Assembly (NCBI RefSeq): GCF_001423745.1
Contig: NZ_LMPC01000029.1
Span: forward strand, 1-64,000
Source: Arthrobacter sp. Leaf337
Lineage (GTDB): Bacteria; Actinomycetota; Actinomycetes; Actinomycetales; Micrococcaceae
DNA length: 64,000 nt
Direction of reading: 5' to 3'
The translations under genes and the position numbers were made by a program. Under the pieces are notes generated by a model that saw nothing but the letters and a program-made list of their open reading frames with translations, was not told the origin of the DNA and searched no databases. Positions 33,748 through 42,193 of this stretch are shown here, piece after piece (positions within the stretch are counted from its first letter, which is position 1; each line of letters begins with the position of its first letter).

Positions 33748-34489
33748 GGCCGTGGCTCCGGACTGCTGCATCCTCGAGGCCGATGTCCCCGGCCGGGAAG
33801 TCGCCCCGGCGGGCCACCAGCTGCTGCAGGTCGCTCACGGTGCGTCCTTCCAAGGAATGCCAGGTGGCCCGGGCGGGGTCGGCGGGCAGCGGAACGATGT
33901 GCGGGATCGCCACGGTGACCACTCCCGAGGCCATGGCAGCGGCAACTCCCGGTGCTGAGTCTTCCAGCGCCACACAGTCGTGGATGGTGAGCGCGGGGTC
34001 TTCCTGTTGCAGAAGTTCAACTGCTTTCAGGTAAGCCTCGGGGTGGGGCTTGCCGTGGGTGACGGTGTCCCCGGTGACCAGGAATTCGAAGTAAGGCTTC
34101 GGCAGCGCCGCGACCACCTCGCGCGCCAGGGGCCCTTCGGACATCGTCACCAGGGCGCACCGGACACCTTCCTCGTGGAGCTGGTCCAGCAATTCACGGG
34201 CTCCCGGCCGCCACGGAACGGACTTGCGGACTTTGCTGACGACCTGGGCTGTCAGTGAGTCGATGATCTCCCGGGCCTCAAGCTTGACTCCGGCTTTCTG
34301 GAGAACGCCGGCGGAGAAAACCAGGGACTGTCCCACCAGCTGCATGGCCTGGGCATGGGACCACTGCCCGCCATGGGCTGCGACGAGCGCATGCTCCGCT
34401 TCGATCCAGTACGGTTCGGTGTCGACGATGGTGCCATCCATGTCCCATAAAGCGGCTTTGAGAAGGGGCTGGGAGGCTGAGGATCGCAT
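33740..34489 (-). CDS. HAD-superfamily phosphatase
   Basis: From the ATG at 34489 the product is 249 residues and reads LLKAALWDMDGTIVDTEPYW, the HAD motif I with nucleophile and acid Asp residues, then a cap helical domain, motif II CALVTMSEG, motif III KPHPEAYLKA and motif IV CVALEDSAPG. This is the phosphoglucomutase/phosphatase-like subfamily I. The frame extends to 34561 but without conserved sequence. It overlaps the next gene by a few bases, so the pair is coupled. Its sugar-phosphate-type substrate is not known. Confidence 0.93.
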   Translation of the reverse strand: MRSSASQPLLKAALWDMDGTIVDTEPYWIEAEHALVAAHGGQWSHAQAMQLVGQSLVFSAGVLQKAGVKLEAREIIDSLTAQVVSKVRKSVPWRPGARELLDQLHEEGVRCALVTMSEGPLAREVVAALPKPYFEFLVTGDTVTHGKPHPEAYLKAVELLQQEDPALTIHDCVALEDSAPGVAAAMASGVVTVAIPHIVPLPADPARATWHSLEGRTVSDLQQLVARRGDFPAGDIGLEDAAVRSHGLD

Positions 34490-34652
34490 GGCTCCAAGTC
34501 TACGGTGCTGACATCCGGAGCAAGCGGGCAGTACGCCCTTGGCGAATATCCTGCGGGACACTGCGGTGTGGCGCGGTACGGATGCGGCCCGCCGAAGATT
34601 TGTGGCGCTTCATTCCATGCACCCGGCGGGGTCTTGGACGTAGGGTGAAGAA

Positions 34653-35558
34653 ATGAATAGCTTCGACGGAGACACCAGCGAACCGGGTGCCACGCCCGAG
34701 CCGGAACGGCTGCTGCAGCCCGTGCCAGAAGGCCAGCGCATCACTGTAATGCTCGCCGCCTTCGAGGGGTGGAACGATGCCGGTGAAGCAGCGAGCGACG
34801 CCCTGCGCTACCTGAACAAACTGTGGGGCGGCAAGAAGGTGGCCTCGATTGACGCCGACGAATATTACGACTTCCAGTTCACTAGGCCCACCATCCGCCG
34901 TACCTCATCCGGGGAACGCAAAATCAAATGGCCGTCCACGCGGATCTACAAGGCCAGTGCCCCGGACGCGAATGTCGATGTGATCTTTGTCCAGGGCACG
35001 GAGCCGTCCTACAAGTGGCGGGCCTACACGGCTGAGCTGCTGGTCCATGCCGAGGCGCTGCACGTGGACTACGTCATTCTGGTGGGCGCCCTGCTCGCCG
35101 ACGTGCCCCACAGCCGTCCGATCCCGGTAAGCACGTCCACGGACGACAGCGCGCTGCGGGAACGGATGAACCTGGAGGCGTCTCAGTACGAGGGACCGGT
35201 GGGTATTGTCGGCGTGCTCTCGGAAGTGGCGCTGCTTGCGGGGCTGCCGACCGTGTCCCTCTGGGCGGCGGTACCGCACTACGTCGCCCAGGCCCCCTCG
35301 CCCAAGGCGCAGCTCGCCCTCCTTCACCGGATTGAGGAATTGCTCCAGGTGCCGCTCGATACGCACGAACTTGCGGAAGAGGCGGATGCCTGGGAGCGCG
35401 GGGTGGATGAGCTCGCCACGGAAGACCCGGAGATTGCTGCTTACGTGCGGCAACTGGAAGAGGCCAAGGACACCGCGGACCTTCCCGAAGCAAGCGGGGA
35501 GTCGATTGCCCGCGAATTCGAGCGGTACCTCAAGCGCCGCGGCAAGGACAAACAGTAG
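34653..35558 (+). CDS. PAC2-family protein (proteasome assembly chaperone-like)
   Basis: A 301-residue protein of the PAC2 (DUF75) family: ITVMLAAFEGWNDAGEAASDAL near the N-terminus, DFQFTRPTIRR, VIFVQGTEPSYKWRAYTAELL, VILVGALLADVPHSRPIPVS and EGPVGIVGVLSEVALLAG. In eukaryotes PAC2 helps assemble 20S alpha rings; the actinobacterial members have no settled role. It has the equivalent place to Rv2125 in M. tuberculosis, a few genes from the proteasome operon and mshC. It is convergent with mshC, 13 bp apart. Confidence 0.9.
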   Translation: MNSFDGDTSEPGATPEPERLLQPVPEGQRITVMLAAFEGWNDAGEAASDALRYLNKLWGGKKVASIDADEYYDFQFTRPTIRRTSSGERKIKWPSTRIYKASAPDANVDVIFVQGTEPSYKWRAYTAELLVHAEALHVDYVILVGALLADVPHSRPIPVSTSTDDSALRERMNLEASQYEGPVGIVGVLSEVALLAGLPTVSLWAAVPHYVAQAPSPKAQLALLHRIEELLQVPLDTHELAEEADAWERGVDELATEDPEIAAYVRQLEEAKDTADLPEASGESIAREFERYLKRRGKDKQ

Positions 35559-35571
35559 GGCCTGGCGAGGT

Positions 35572-36849
35572 CTAGAGTTCGACGCCGAGCAGTGCGTTAA
35601 CGGCGTCACTGACCAGCGCCTGGTCCATCGGCGAGCCGGCAGCCGACCGCTTCCGCGCGTCGGCGGCCCAGCGGTCCACGGCCGAGAGTGCGCCGGGGGC
35701 ATTGAGGTCGTCCGCGAGCTGGGCCCGCATTTCGGCGATAAGGGCCGCGGCTGATCCTTGCGGGGCCATTGTCAGGGCGCTGCGCCACTCCTCCAGCCTG
35801 GCCTTTGCTTCGGCGAAGCCGGCGTCCGTCCACGACCAGTCAGCGCGGTAGTGGTGGGCGAGGATTGCGAGGCGGATGGCCGCGGGTTCCTCGCCGGCAG
35901 CCCGGAGTTTGGATACCAGCACCAGGTTTCCCTTGGACTTGCTCATCTTTTCGCCGTCGAGTCCCACCATTCCGGCGTGGGCGAAGTGCTGTGCCAAGGG
36001 AACCCCGGCCAGCGAATAGGCGTGGCCTGCGCCCATCTCGTGGTGCGGGAAGATCAGGTCTGATCCGCCACCCTGCACGGTGAACGGTGCAGGAAGGTAT
36101 TTCTGCGCGATGACCGTGCACTCAATGTGCCAGCCGGGCCGGCCCTCCCCCAGTTCGCCGCCGGGCCAGCTGGGTTCCCCGGCACGGGCCACCCGCCAAA
36201 GCAGCGGGTCAAGGGCCTGCCGCTTGCCTCCGCGGCCGGGGTCGCCGCCACGTTCGGCGAAGAGTTCAAGCATCTCGGTTTCGGAGAGCCCGGACACCGA
36301 TCCCAGTGTCCAGGCCCCGGCGTCTGCTGACTGCTTGCTGGCGGCCTCGACGTCGTAATAGACGTCGCCGTCCGGCTCACCGGCAGTGCCGGCGACGCGG
36401 TAGGCCAGGCCCAGGTGCAGGAGGCGCTCGATCGCGGGAACGATTTCCGGGATGGCTTCGACCGCCCCCACGTAGTGGTCCGGCGCCAAAACGTTCAGGG
36501 CCGCCATGTCGGTCTGGAAGAGGTCGATCTGGCTCGCGGCAAGGTCGCGCCAGTCCACGCCCGTGGCCGTTGCCCGCTCGAGCAGGGGGTCGTCGACGTC
36601 GGTCACGTTCTGGACATAGGCGACGCGCTGGCCGCCGTCCCGCCACGCACGGTTCAGCAGGTCGAAGGCGACATAGCTGGCCGCGTGCCCCATGTGGGTG
36701 GCGTCATACGGGGTGATTCCGCAGACATAAAGTGATTGCTCACCGGTCGCCGCCAGGGTGCTGTAGGCCCCCTCGGCGGTGTCGAAAATCCGAACAGCGG
36801 GCATTCGGCCCGGTAGCTGAGGGACAGGGCGGGAGATCCAGGATTTCAC
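35572..36849 (-). CDS. mshC: Mycothiol cysteine ligase MshC
   Basis: A 425-residue class I aminoacyl-tRNA synthetase-like ligase derived from CysRS. It has the zinc Cys in LYVCGITPYDATHMGHAASY, which also holds the HIGH-equivalent, the zinc pocket segment HIECTVIAQKYL and FPHHEMGAGHAY, and the KMSKS loop EKMSKSKGNLV. It joins L-cysteine to GlcN-inositol in the penultimate step of mycothiol synthesis. It follows uppP by 15 bp. Its presence shows that mycothiol is the main low-mass thiol here. Confidence 0.97.
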   Translation of the reverse strand: MKSWISRPVPQLPGRMPAVRIFDTAEGAYSTLAATGEQSLYVCGITPYDATHMGHAASYVAFDLLNRAWRDGGQRVAYVQNVTDVDDPLLERATATGVDWRDLAASQIDLFQTDMAALNVLAPDHYVGAVEAIPEIVPAIERLLHLGLAYRVAGTAGEPDGDVYYDVEAASKQSADAGAWTLGSVSGLSETEMLELFAERGGDPGRGGKRQALDPLLWRVARAGEPSWPGGELGEGRPGWHIECTVIAQKYLPAPFTVQGGGSDLIFPHHEMGAGHAYSLAGVPLAQHFAHAGMVGLDGEKMSKSKGNLVLVSKLRAAGEEPAAIRLAILAHHYRADWSWTDAGFAEAKARLEEWRSALTMAPQGSAAALIAEMRAQLADDLNAPGALSAVDRWAADARKRSAAGSPMDQALVSDAVNALLGVEL

Positions 36850-36864
36850 AGACCAAGCCTAGTG

Positions 36865-37698
36865 CTAGGCGCTGATGACATTGAAACCGAGCAGTAAGTA
36901 CAGCGCCAGCCCCAGGAAGATGCGGTACCAGACGAAGAGCCGGTAGCTGCGGGTGGAGACGAACTTCAGGAACCAGCCGATGATCACGTAGCCAACAACG
37001 AGGGCTATCACGGTGGCCAAGGCTGTTTCCGGCAGGCCGAAGGGGCCCGTGATCCCTTCCTTGGATACGACCTTGTACAGCTGGTAGAGTCCGCTACCGA
37101 ACACTGCCGGAATGGCGAGGAGGAACGAATACCGGGCCGCCGCTTCGCGGGTGTATCCCATCAGCAGGCCGGCCGTAATGGTTCCGCCGGAGCGCGACAC
37201 GCCGGGGATAAGCGCCATCGCCTGCGCGAACCCGTAGAGGATGCCGTGCTTGTACGTCAGGTTCGTCAGGTCGCGCTCCTGGCGGCCTACAGCATCCGCC
37301 ACGGCGAGGATGAGGCCGAAGACGATGAGCATGGTGGCCACGATCCAGAGGCTGCGGAGGACGGACTCAATCTGGTCCTGGAAGATCAGGCCGAGGACGA
37401 TGATGGGAAGGCTGCCCAGGATGACCAGCCAGCCCATGCGGGCATCCGGGTCGTCGGACGGCACGCGCCGCGTCAGGGAGCCGAACCAGGCCTTGACGAT
37501 CCGGACGATGTCGCGCCAGAAGTAGATGATCACCGCAGTCTCGGTTCCGAGCTGCGTGATGGCCGTAAACGCTGCTCCCGGGTCCGCCGCATTGGGAAGG
37601 AACGAACCGACGATGCGCAGGTGGGCGCTTGAGGAAATCGGGAGGAATTCGGTCAGCCCTTGGACAAGACCCAGCAGGGCCGCTTCAAACCAGTTCAC
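36865..37698 (-). CDS. uppP: Undecaprenyl-diphosphatase UppP
   Basis: A 277-residue polytopic membrane enzyme with both family signatures: GLVQGLTEFLPISSSAHLRI near the N-terminus and PGVSRSGGTITAGLLMG in the middle, carrying the catalytic Glu, Ser and Arg residues. It recycles undecaprenyl diphosphate to the monophosphate carrier for peptidoglycan and gives bacitracin tolerance (BacA). It heads a two-gene unit with mshC. Confidence 0.97.
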   Translation of the reverse strand: MNWFEAALLGLVQGLTEFLPISSSAHLRIVGSFLPNAADPGAAFTAITQLGTETAVIIYFWRDIVRIVKAWFGSLTRRVPSDDPDARMGWLVILGSLPIIVLGLIFQDQIESVLRSLWIVATMLIVFGLILAVADAVGRQERDLTNLTYKHGILYGFAQAMALIPGVSRSGGTITAGLLMGYTREAAARYSFLLAIPAVFGSGLYQLYKVVSKEGITGPFGLPETALATVIALVVGYVIIGWFLKFVSTRSYRLFVWYRIFLGLALYLLLGFNVISA

Positions 37699-37750
37699 GT
37701 TTATAGACCCTACGTCATGGACCCGGGTGAATCCCCGTAAGCTAACTGCT

Positions 37751-38686
37751 ATGCAGCAGCGTTATGTCGGCAACAGTGGGTTGCGCGTGTCCTCACTCTC
37801 CCTTGGAACCATGTCGTGGGCACGGGAGACGGATGAGCAGGACGCCTCCGAACTGCTGCGTTCGTTCGTTGACGCCGGCGGAACCCTGATCGACACTGCC
37901 GCGTCCTACGCCGACGGCCAGGCGGAGGCCCTCCTGGGGTCCATGCTTGGCGACGTCGTGTCCCGGTCGGAGGTGGTGATTTCCACCAAGGCGGGAATTT
38001 CGACGTCGGACGGCCGGCGGAGCGTCGATACCTCCCGTAACGGGATGTTGTCCGGGCTCGATGCCAGCCTCGCCCGGCTCGGCACCGACTATGTCGACAT
38101 CTGGTTTGCGCAGGCGTGGGATGCCAACGTCCCCCTCGAGGAGACGCTGTCGGCCCTGGAATTTGCCGTGCGCACAGGCCGCGCCCGGTATGCCGGTGTG
38201 TCGAACTTCACAGGGTGGCAGACGGCCAAGGCCGCGGCGGTGGCCGGCTTCCCGCTGGTGGCAAGCCAGTCGGAGTACTCGTTGCTCCAACGCAAGCCTG
38301 AATCCGAGCTCATTCCGGCCATCGAGGACGCCGGCCTGGGCTTGTTTGCCTGGGCACCCCTGGGCCGCGGAGTGCTGAGCGGCAAGTACCGCGGGCACAT
38401 TCCTGCGGATTCGCGGGCGTCGCAGAAGAGGCTGGCCAGCTACGTGGAGCCGTATCTGGGGCAGCCTGCGTCCAGGATTGTGGAGGCCGTGGCGATGGCC
38501 GCGCGGGGACTCGGCCGGTCACCGGTCGATGTTGCCCTGAGCTGGCTGCTGTCGCAGCACGGCGTGGCCACCGCAATCGTGGGGGCCAGGTCCCCCGTGC
38601 AGCTCAAGGAGATCCTGGACGCGCAACTGACTCACGTTCCTGCGGAAATCGCCCGGGCGCTGGAAGACGTTTCCGCGCCGGAGTAG
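37751..38686 (+). CDS. Aldo/keto reductase
   Basis: The ATG at 37751 gives a 311-residue protein beginning MQQRYVGNSGLRVSSLSLGTMSW, the standard start of the family; the frame extends upstream into the uppP gene without homology. Catalytic residues follow: Asp and Tyr in LIDTAASYADGQAEALLG and Lys in VVISTKAG, with an NADPH-binding end AIVGARSPVQLKE. It should reduce an aldehyde or ketone with NADPH in a TIM-barrel fold. It is divergent from uppP, 52 bp away. The substrate cannot be predicted. Confidence 0.92.
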   Translation: MQQRYVGNSGLRVSSLSLGTMSWARETDEQDASELLRSFVDAGGTLIDTAASYADGQAEALLGSMLGDVVSRSEVVISTKAGISTSDGRRSVDTSRNGMLSGLDASLARLGTDYVDIWFAQAWDANVPLEETLSALEFAVRTGRARYAGVSNFTGWQTAKAAAVAGFPLVASQSEYSLLQRKPESELIPAIEDAGLGLFAWAPLGRGVLSGKYRGHIPADSRASQKRLASYVEPYLGQPASRIVEAVAMAARGLGRSPVDVALSWLLSQHGVATAIVGARSPVQLKEILDAQLTHVPAEIARALEDVSAPE

Positions 38687-38728
38687 GCAGTCCGACTAGT
38701 GAGCATTGGGGCGGGCCGGCGCCCGTAG

Positions 38729-38992
38729 TCAGTCCTGGACGATTTCGAGGTCCTCGTCGTCCTCGGCATCCTGCTCGTCGTCGTCATCCACATCGTCGAT
38801 AACCTCCAGCGGAGTCACTTCGCCGTAGGCCTCGTAGAGTGAATCGTCATAGACTTCGAAGGCATCAGCAACGGCAAAGAACGCCGCTTCGACCGTTGGG
38901 TCTCCTTCACCCCGCCGGGCGGAGGCTGCGATCAGGTGTTCTTCAAGGGCTGTGGTCAGGGACTGAAGCGCGACACGCGGATCGATGCTCAT
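38729..38992 (-). CDS. Small acidic protein, unknown function
   Basis: An 87-residue protein with a helical N-terminal half (PRVALQSLTTALEEHLIAAS, AAFFAVADAFEVYDDSLYEAYG) and an extremely acidic tail, with two dozen Asp and Glu residues in the last 30 positions, including VDDDDEQDAEDDEDLE. The tail could mimic nucleic acid or bind basic partners, but this is inference. It is divergent from a DUF5703-like gene with a 39-bp gap that must hold both promoters. I cannot name a family. Confidence 0.75.
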   Translation of the reverse strand: MSIDPRVALQSLTTALEEHLIAASARRGEGDPTVEAAFFAVADAFEVYDDSLYEAYGEVTPLEVIDDVDDDDEQDAEDDEDLEIVQD

Positions 38993-39031
38993 GACTTCAC
39001 GTTAGTCGGAAATGGACGAAAATGGAGAGCA

Positions 39032-39265
39032 ATGAAAGAACATTTTCTGAGCAGTTCAGTCCAGCGGGAGCGGGACTACGCGAGGCAGTACGAGTACCTC
39101 GTACTGACGGTCAGCCCTGACGATTCGCTGCCGGAAGCCCGGCGGCGCCTGGTTGAACACTCCGAGTACGGCAAATGGGAACTGGAGCGCAGCGTCCTCT
39201 ATCTGGGCGGCGGACGGCGCTTCTGGCTCCGCCGGAAAGTCATTCAGGTCCAGCGGACGGTGTAG
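39032..39265 (+). CDS. DUF5703-like small protein
   Basis: The ATG at 39032, after GGAGAG, gives a 77-residue protein. Its core, RQYEYLVLTVSPDDSLPEARRRLVEHSEYGKWELERSVLYLGGGRRFWLRRKVI, agrees with the actinobacterial DUF5703 pattern of a YEY strand, a helix with a His-x-Glu-Tyr-Gly turn, and a basic WLRR strand. No function is known. Its basic character contrasts with its acidic divergent neighbour. Confidence 0.8.
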   Translation: MKEHFLSSSVQRERDYARQYEYLVLTVSPDDSLPEARRRLVEHSEYGKWELERSVLYLGGGRRFWLRRKVIQVQRTV

Positions 39266-39314
39266 CGCCCGGCCCCCCGATTAGTAGTGCCGGCGCAATT
39301 CAGCACGGCCGGTG

Positions 39315-40478
39315 CTATGGCGTCTCCAATGGCCCCAGCCAGGCATTGGCCACGGTGTTGTGCGCCGACTCGTCGTCCGAGGGGTGGAACATCCCGGCGA
39401 GCACGTCGCGGTAGAGCCGTTCGAGTTCAGTCCCCCGGAAGTAGCTGGAGCCTCCGGAGACCCGGATTGCCAGGTCCACCACCGTGCGCGCAGTTTCCGT
39501 AGCCTGGACCTTGAGGCCAACGAGCTTGGGAAACCACTGGCCGCCGTGATCCGCCAGGCCATCAACGTCGCGGGAGAGTTCGGCCAGCCGGGGATATAGG
39601 GCGTCCATCGCCATGGCGGCCTCCGCCACCTTCCAGCGGATGTCAGGATCCTGGGCGTAACTCCGCCCGTCATTCTTGAAGGACGTCCGGCGTTTGACGG
39701 CGTCGACGCCCAGCTCCAGTGCACGTTCTCCCAGGCCGGTGTAGACCGCGGCCAGCAGGGTCTCGAAGCAGGCGAAGATCGCGAAAATCAGCGGGTCCGC
39801 GTTCGGTCCCACCGGAAGTTTCCGGAAGATCCGGTCCGCGGGCACCACAGCGCCGTCCAGCACCGTGGTGTTCGACTGGCTGGCCCTCATACCCAAGGTG
39901 TCCCAGTCGTCAAGGATTTCGTAGCCGGCGGTGTCCCTGGAGATGAATCCGTGGACGAGTTCGCCTTCGCCTGCCCGGGCCGAATTGTCCTTGCCGAAGA
40001 TCCCGAGCCTGGTCCACGCCGGAGAGAGGCTGGTGAAGATCTTCCGCCCGGTGAAGCTGTAACTGCCGTCGGCATGCGGGGTGGCCACAGTCCGTGAATC
40101 GAACAGCACCGAGTCGTTGCCTGCCTCCGAATTCCCGAAAGCGAAGATCTCCCCCTGCGCGGCCTCCTGGAGGACAAAGTCCAGAGACGAATCACCGCGG
40201 GCTGCCAGCACATGGGCGACGCCGGTCCACACCAGATGCATGTTGACCGCCAGCGCGGTGGCGGGGGCCGCCGTCGCCAGCTTCCGTTGCAGCTGCGCTG
40301 CCGCCGCAAGCCCAAGGCCCAGACCGCCGTCGGAAGCTGGCACAAAAATCTTGAGGTATCCCGCTGCGGTGAGTTCCTCCAGATCCTCTGTGAAGAACGA
40401 GTTCTCCCGATCGTAGTGTGCGGCACGGCCCCGGATGCGTTCCAGCAGGGGCTCGGTGAGGATCTGGTCCGGTGTCAT
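39315..40478 (-). CDS. Acyl-CoA dehydrogenase family flavoprotein
   Basis: A 387-residue protein with the fold of acyl-CoA dehydrogenases: an N-terminal helical domain (GLGLGLAAAAQLQRKLATAAPATALAVNMHLVW), a middle beta domain (EIFAFGNSEAGNDSVLF, SYSFTGRKIFTSLSPAWTRLG, WDTLGMRASQSNTTVLDGAVVP) and a C-terminal helical domain with VSGGSSYFRGTELERLYRDV. The usual catalytic Glu is not obvious, and the sequence resembles the hydroxylase or monooxygenase-type members (DszC/HsaA-like), so substrate class is open. It lies alone, 46 bp before the M20 peptidase on the same strand. Confidence 0.85.
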   Translation of the reverse strand: MTPDQILTEPLLERIRGRAAHYDRENSFFTEDLEELTAAGYLKIFVPASDGGLGLGLAAAAQLQRKLATAAPATALAVNMHLVWTGVAHVLAARGDSSLDFVLQEAAQGEIFAFGNSEAGNDSVLFDSRTVATPHADGSYSFTGRKIFTSLSPAWTRLGIFGKDNSARAGEGELVHGFISRDTAGYEILDDWDTLGMRASQSNTTVLDGAVVPADRIFRKLPVGPNADPLIFAIFACFETLLAAVYTGLGERALELGVDAVKRRTSFKNDGRSYAQDPDIRWKVAEAAMAMDALYPRLAELSRDVDGLADHGGQWFPKLVGLKVQATETARTVVDLAIRVSGGSSYFRGTELERLYRDVLAGMFHPSDDESAHNTVANAWLGPLETP

Positions 40479-40524
40479 GGCCTGGCTTAGGTCAGCTTTC
40501 TGTGGTTTGGGAACAGGGCATGGT

Positions 40525-41829
40525 TCAGTAGGTGGTCAGCAGCCTGTCCAGCACCCTGGCGCCGAATTTGAGTGAGTCTGCGGGGACCCGTTCGTCCACG
40601 CCGTGGAACATGCCGGTGAAATCGAGCTCGTCCGGGAGCTGGAGCGGAGCAAAGCCGTACCCGGTGATACCCAGCCTGCTCAGGGACTTGTTGTCAGTAC
40701 CACCGGACAGCGTATAGGGAAGGACCTTGGCGCCGGGATCCTCGGCGTGCAGGGCGTCAATCATGGAGTCCACGAGGTTGCCGGCAAACGGCACCTCAAG
40801 GGACACGTCGTTGTGGACGTATGACACCTCTACACCTTTGCCTGCCAGTTCCCTGACGATCTCAAGCACCTGCTGTTCCTGCCCCGGAAGCGTCCGGCAA
40901 TCCACCAGGGCCTCGGCCGACTCGGGAATGACGTTGTGCTTGTACCCGCCTTTGAGGAGCGTCGGGTTGGTGGTGTTCTGCAGCGTGGCGCCCACGAAGC
41001 GCGCCACGGTTCCGAGCTCCTTGAGAAGCTTCTCCGGATCGTCCGGATCGAATTCCACGCCCGTGAGTTCCGTCACGCCGTCGAGGAACTGCCGGGTGGT
41101 CGGCGTCAGCTCTACCGGCCACTTGTACTCGCCGATGCGGGACACGGCACTGGCGAGGCGTGTCACGGCGTTATCGGTGTTGATCTGCGAACCGTGGCCC
41201 GCCCGGCCGTGGGCCACCAGCCGCAGCCAGGAGAGCCCCTTTTCCGCGGTTTGCAGGAGGTACGTGCGTTGGCCGCCAATGGTGGCGGAGAAGCCTCCGA
41301 CTTCAGAGATCGCCTCGGTGGCGCCGTCGAAGAGTTCGGGACGCTTCTCGACGGCGTAGCGGGCGCCGTAGGTACCGCCCGCCTCCTCGTCGGCGAAGAA
41401 CGCGAAGATCAGGTCCCGCTTTGGCTTGCGCCCGGTCCGGGCAAAGTTCCGCATGACGGAGAGGATCATGGCGTCCATGTCCTTCATGTCCACGGCTCCG
41501 CGGCCCCAGATCAGGCCGTCCTTGAGCTCGGCTCCGAAGGGATCCACTGACCACTGTTCCCGCAGTGCAGGTACAACGTCCAAGTGCCCGTGAACCACCA
41601 GGGCGCTGGCCGAGGGGTCCTCGCCCGCAATCCGCGTGACAACGTTCGCGCGGCAGGGCGCCGATTCGAAAATCTCCGCGTCCAGCCCCACTTCGGTGAT
41701 GAGGCCCGCGGTGTATTCCGCGGCCGCACGCTCCCCCGGTCCTGTTCCGTCGCCGTAGTTCGAAGTGTCGATCCGGATCAGTTCCTGGCAGATCCTGACA
41801 ACTTCATCCTCGGGGCGTACTTCAGTCAT
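40525..41829 (-). CDS. M20 family metallopeptidase/deacylase
   Basis: A 434-residue di-zinc hydrolase. Metal ligands are visible in VVHGHLDVVP (His), WGRGAVDMKDMDA (bridging Asp), FFADEEAGGTYGA (catalytic and metal Glu) and the late YTLSGGTDNKSLSRLGITGYGF (near the last ligand). A lid/dimerisation domain lies between (about residues 200-320). The family includes dipeptidases, carboxypeptidases and N-acyl-amino acid deacylases; the substrate is not clear. Its stop is 46 bp before the acyl-CoA dehydrogenase-like gene on the same strand. Confidence 0.92.
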   Translation of the reverse strand: MTEVRPEDEVVRICQELIRIDTSNYGDGTGPGERAAAEYTAGLITEVGLDAEIFESAPCRANVVTRIAGEDPSASALVVHGHLDVVPALREQWSVDPFGAELKDGLIWGRGAVDMKDMDAMILSVMRNFARTGRKPKRDLIFAFFADEEAGGTYGARYAVEKRPELFDGATEAISEVGGFSATIGGQRTYLLQTAEKGLSWLRLVAHGRAGHGSQINTDNAVTRLASAVSRIGEYKWPVELTPTTRQFLDGVTELTGVEFDPDDPEKLLKELGTVARFVGATLQNTTNPTLLKGGYKHNVIPESAEALVDCRTLPGQEQQVLEIVRELAGKGVEVSYVHNDVSLEVPFAGNLVDSMIDALHAEDPGAKVLPYTLSGGTDNKSLSRLGITGYGFAPLQLPDELDFTGMFHGVDERVPADSLKFGARVLDRLLTTY

Positions 41830-41902
41830 GTTTCACTCCTCGTGGGGGCGGCCTGATTGCTGGTTTCAGCCTACCTACAAGCCTCCTCCAACCCTCGATT
41901 AT

Positions 41903-41929
41903 TTGTTTCCGGAAAAGTCGTGCTAGAGT
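41903..41929 (+). promoter_or_regulatory. Possible promoter of tRNA-Leu
   Basis: TAGAGT at 41924-41929 resembles a -10 element and TTGTTT at 41903-41908 a -35, with a short 15-nt spacer. It lies 65 nt before the tRNA. Confidence 0.35.
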
Positions 41930-41994
41930 CTTTCTCGCTGCTTCGGAGAAATCCAAAACGCTGAAAGGCGGAAACGATCTCCGAATTACCACCT

Positions 41995-42077
41995 GCGCGG
42001 GTGGCGGAATGGCAGACGCGCTAGCTTGAGGTGCTAGTCCTCGAAAGGGGGTGGGGGTTCAAGTCCCCCTCCGCGCA
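41995..42077 (+). tRNA. tRNA-Leu (anticodon GAG)
   Basis: The 83-nt sequence folds as a type II tRNA. The acceptor stem pairs GCGCGGG (41995-42001) with TCCGCGC (42070-42076) plus discriminator A. The anticodon stem CTAGC/GCTAG (42021-42025 and 42033-42037) encloses the loop TTGAGGT with anticodon GAG at 42028-42030. A long variable arm follows and the T-arm is GGGGG-TTCAAGT-CCCCC. CCA is not encoded. It reads CTC and CTT leucine codons. Confidence 0.97.
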
Positions 42078-42085
42078 CAAGGGAA

Positions 42086-42120
42086 AACCCCCGGAATCCA
42101 AGGATTCCGGGGGTTTTTTT
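42086..42120 (+). terminator. Bidirectional terminator after tRNA-Leu
   Basis: AACCCCCGGAATCC (42086-42099) pairs with GGATTCCGGGGGTT (42102-42115) and is followed by a run of T. On the minus strand the same hairpin ends in TTTT, so it can also end the lipoprotein transcript coming from the right. Confidence 0.92.
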
Positions 42121-42193
42121 GGGTGATGTCGCGCGCATGATGGCATGACGATAGCTCCTGAAACATGCCGGCATCGTGATGACCCGCCCGCGG

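Noticed and set aside
39266..39314. Terminator between the DUF5703-like and acyl-CoA dehydrogenase-like genes
   Set aside because: The imperfect repeat around GTGCCGG/CCGGTGC has mismatches and no T-tract.
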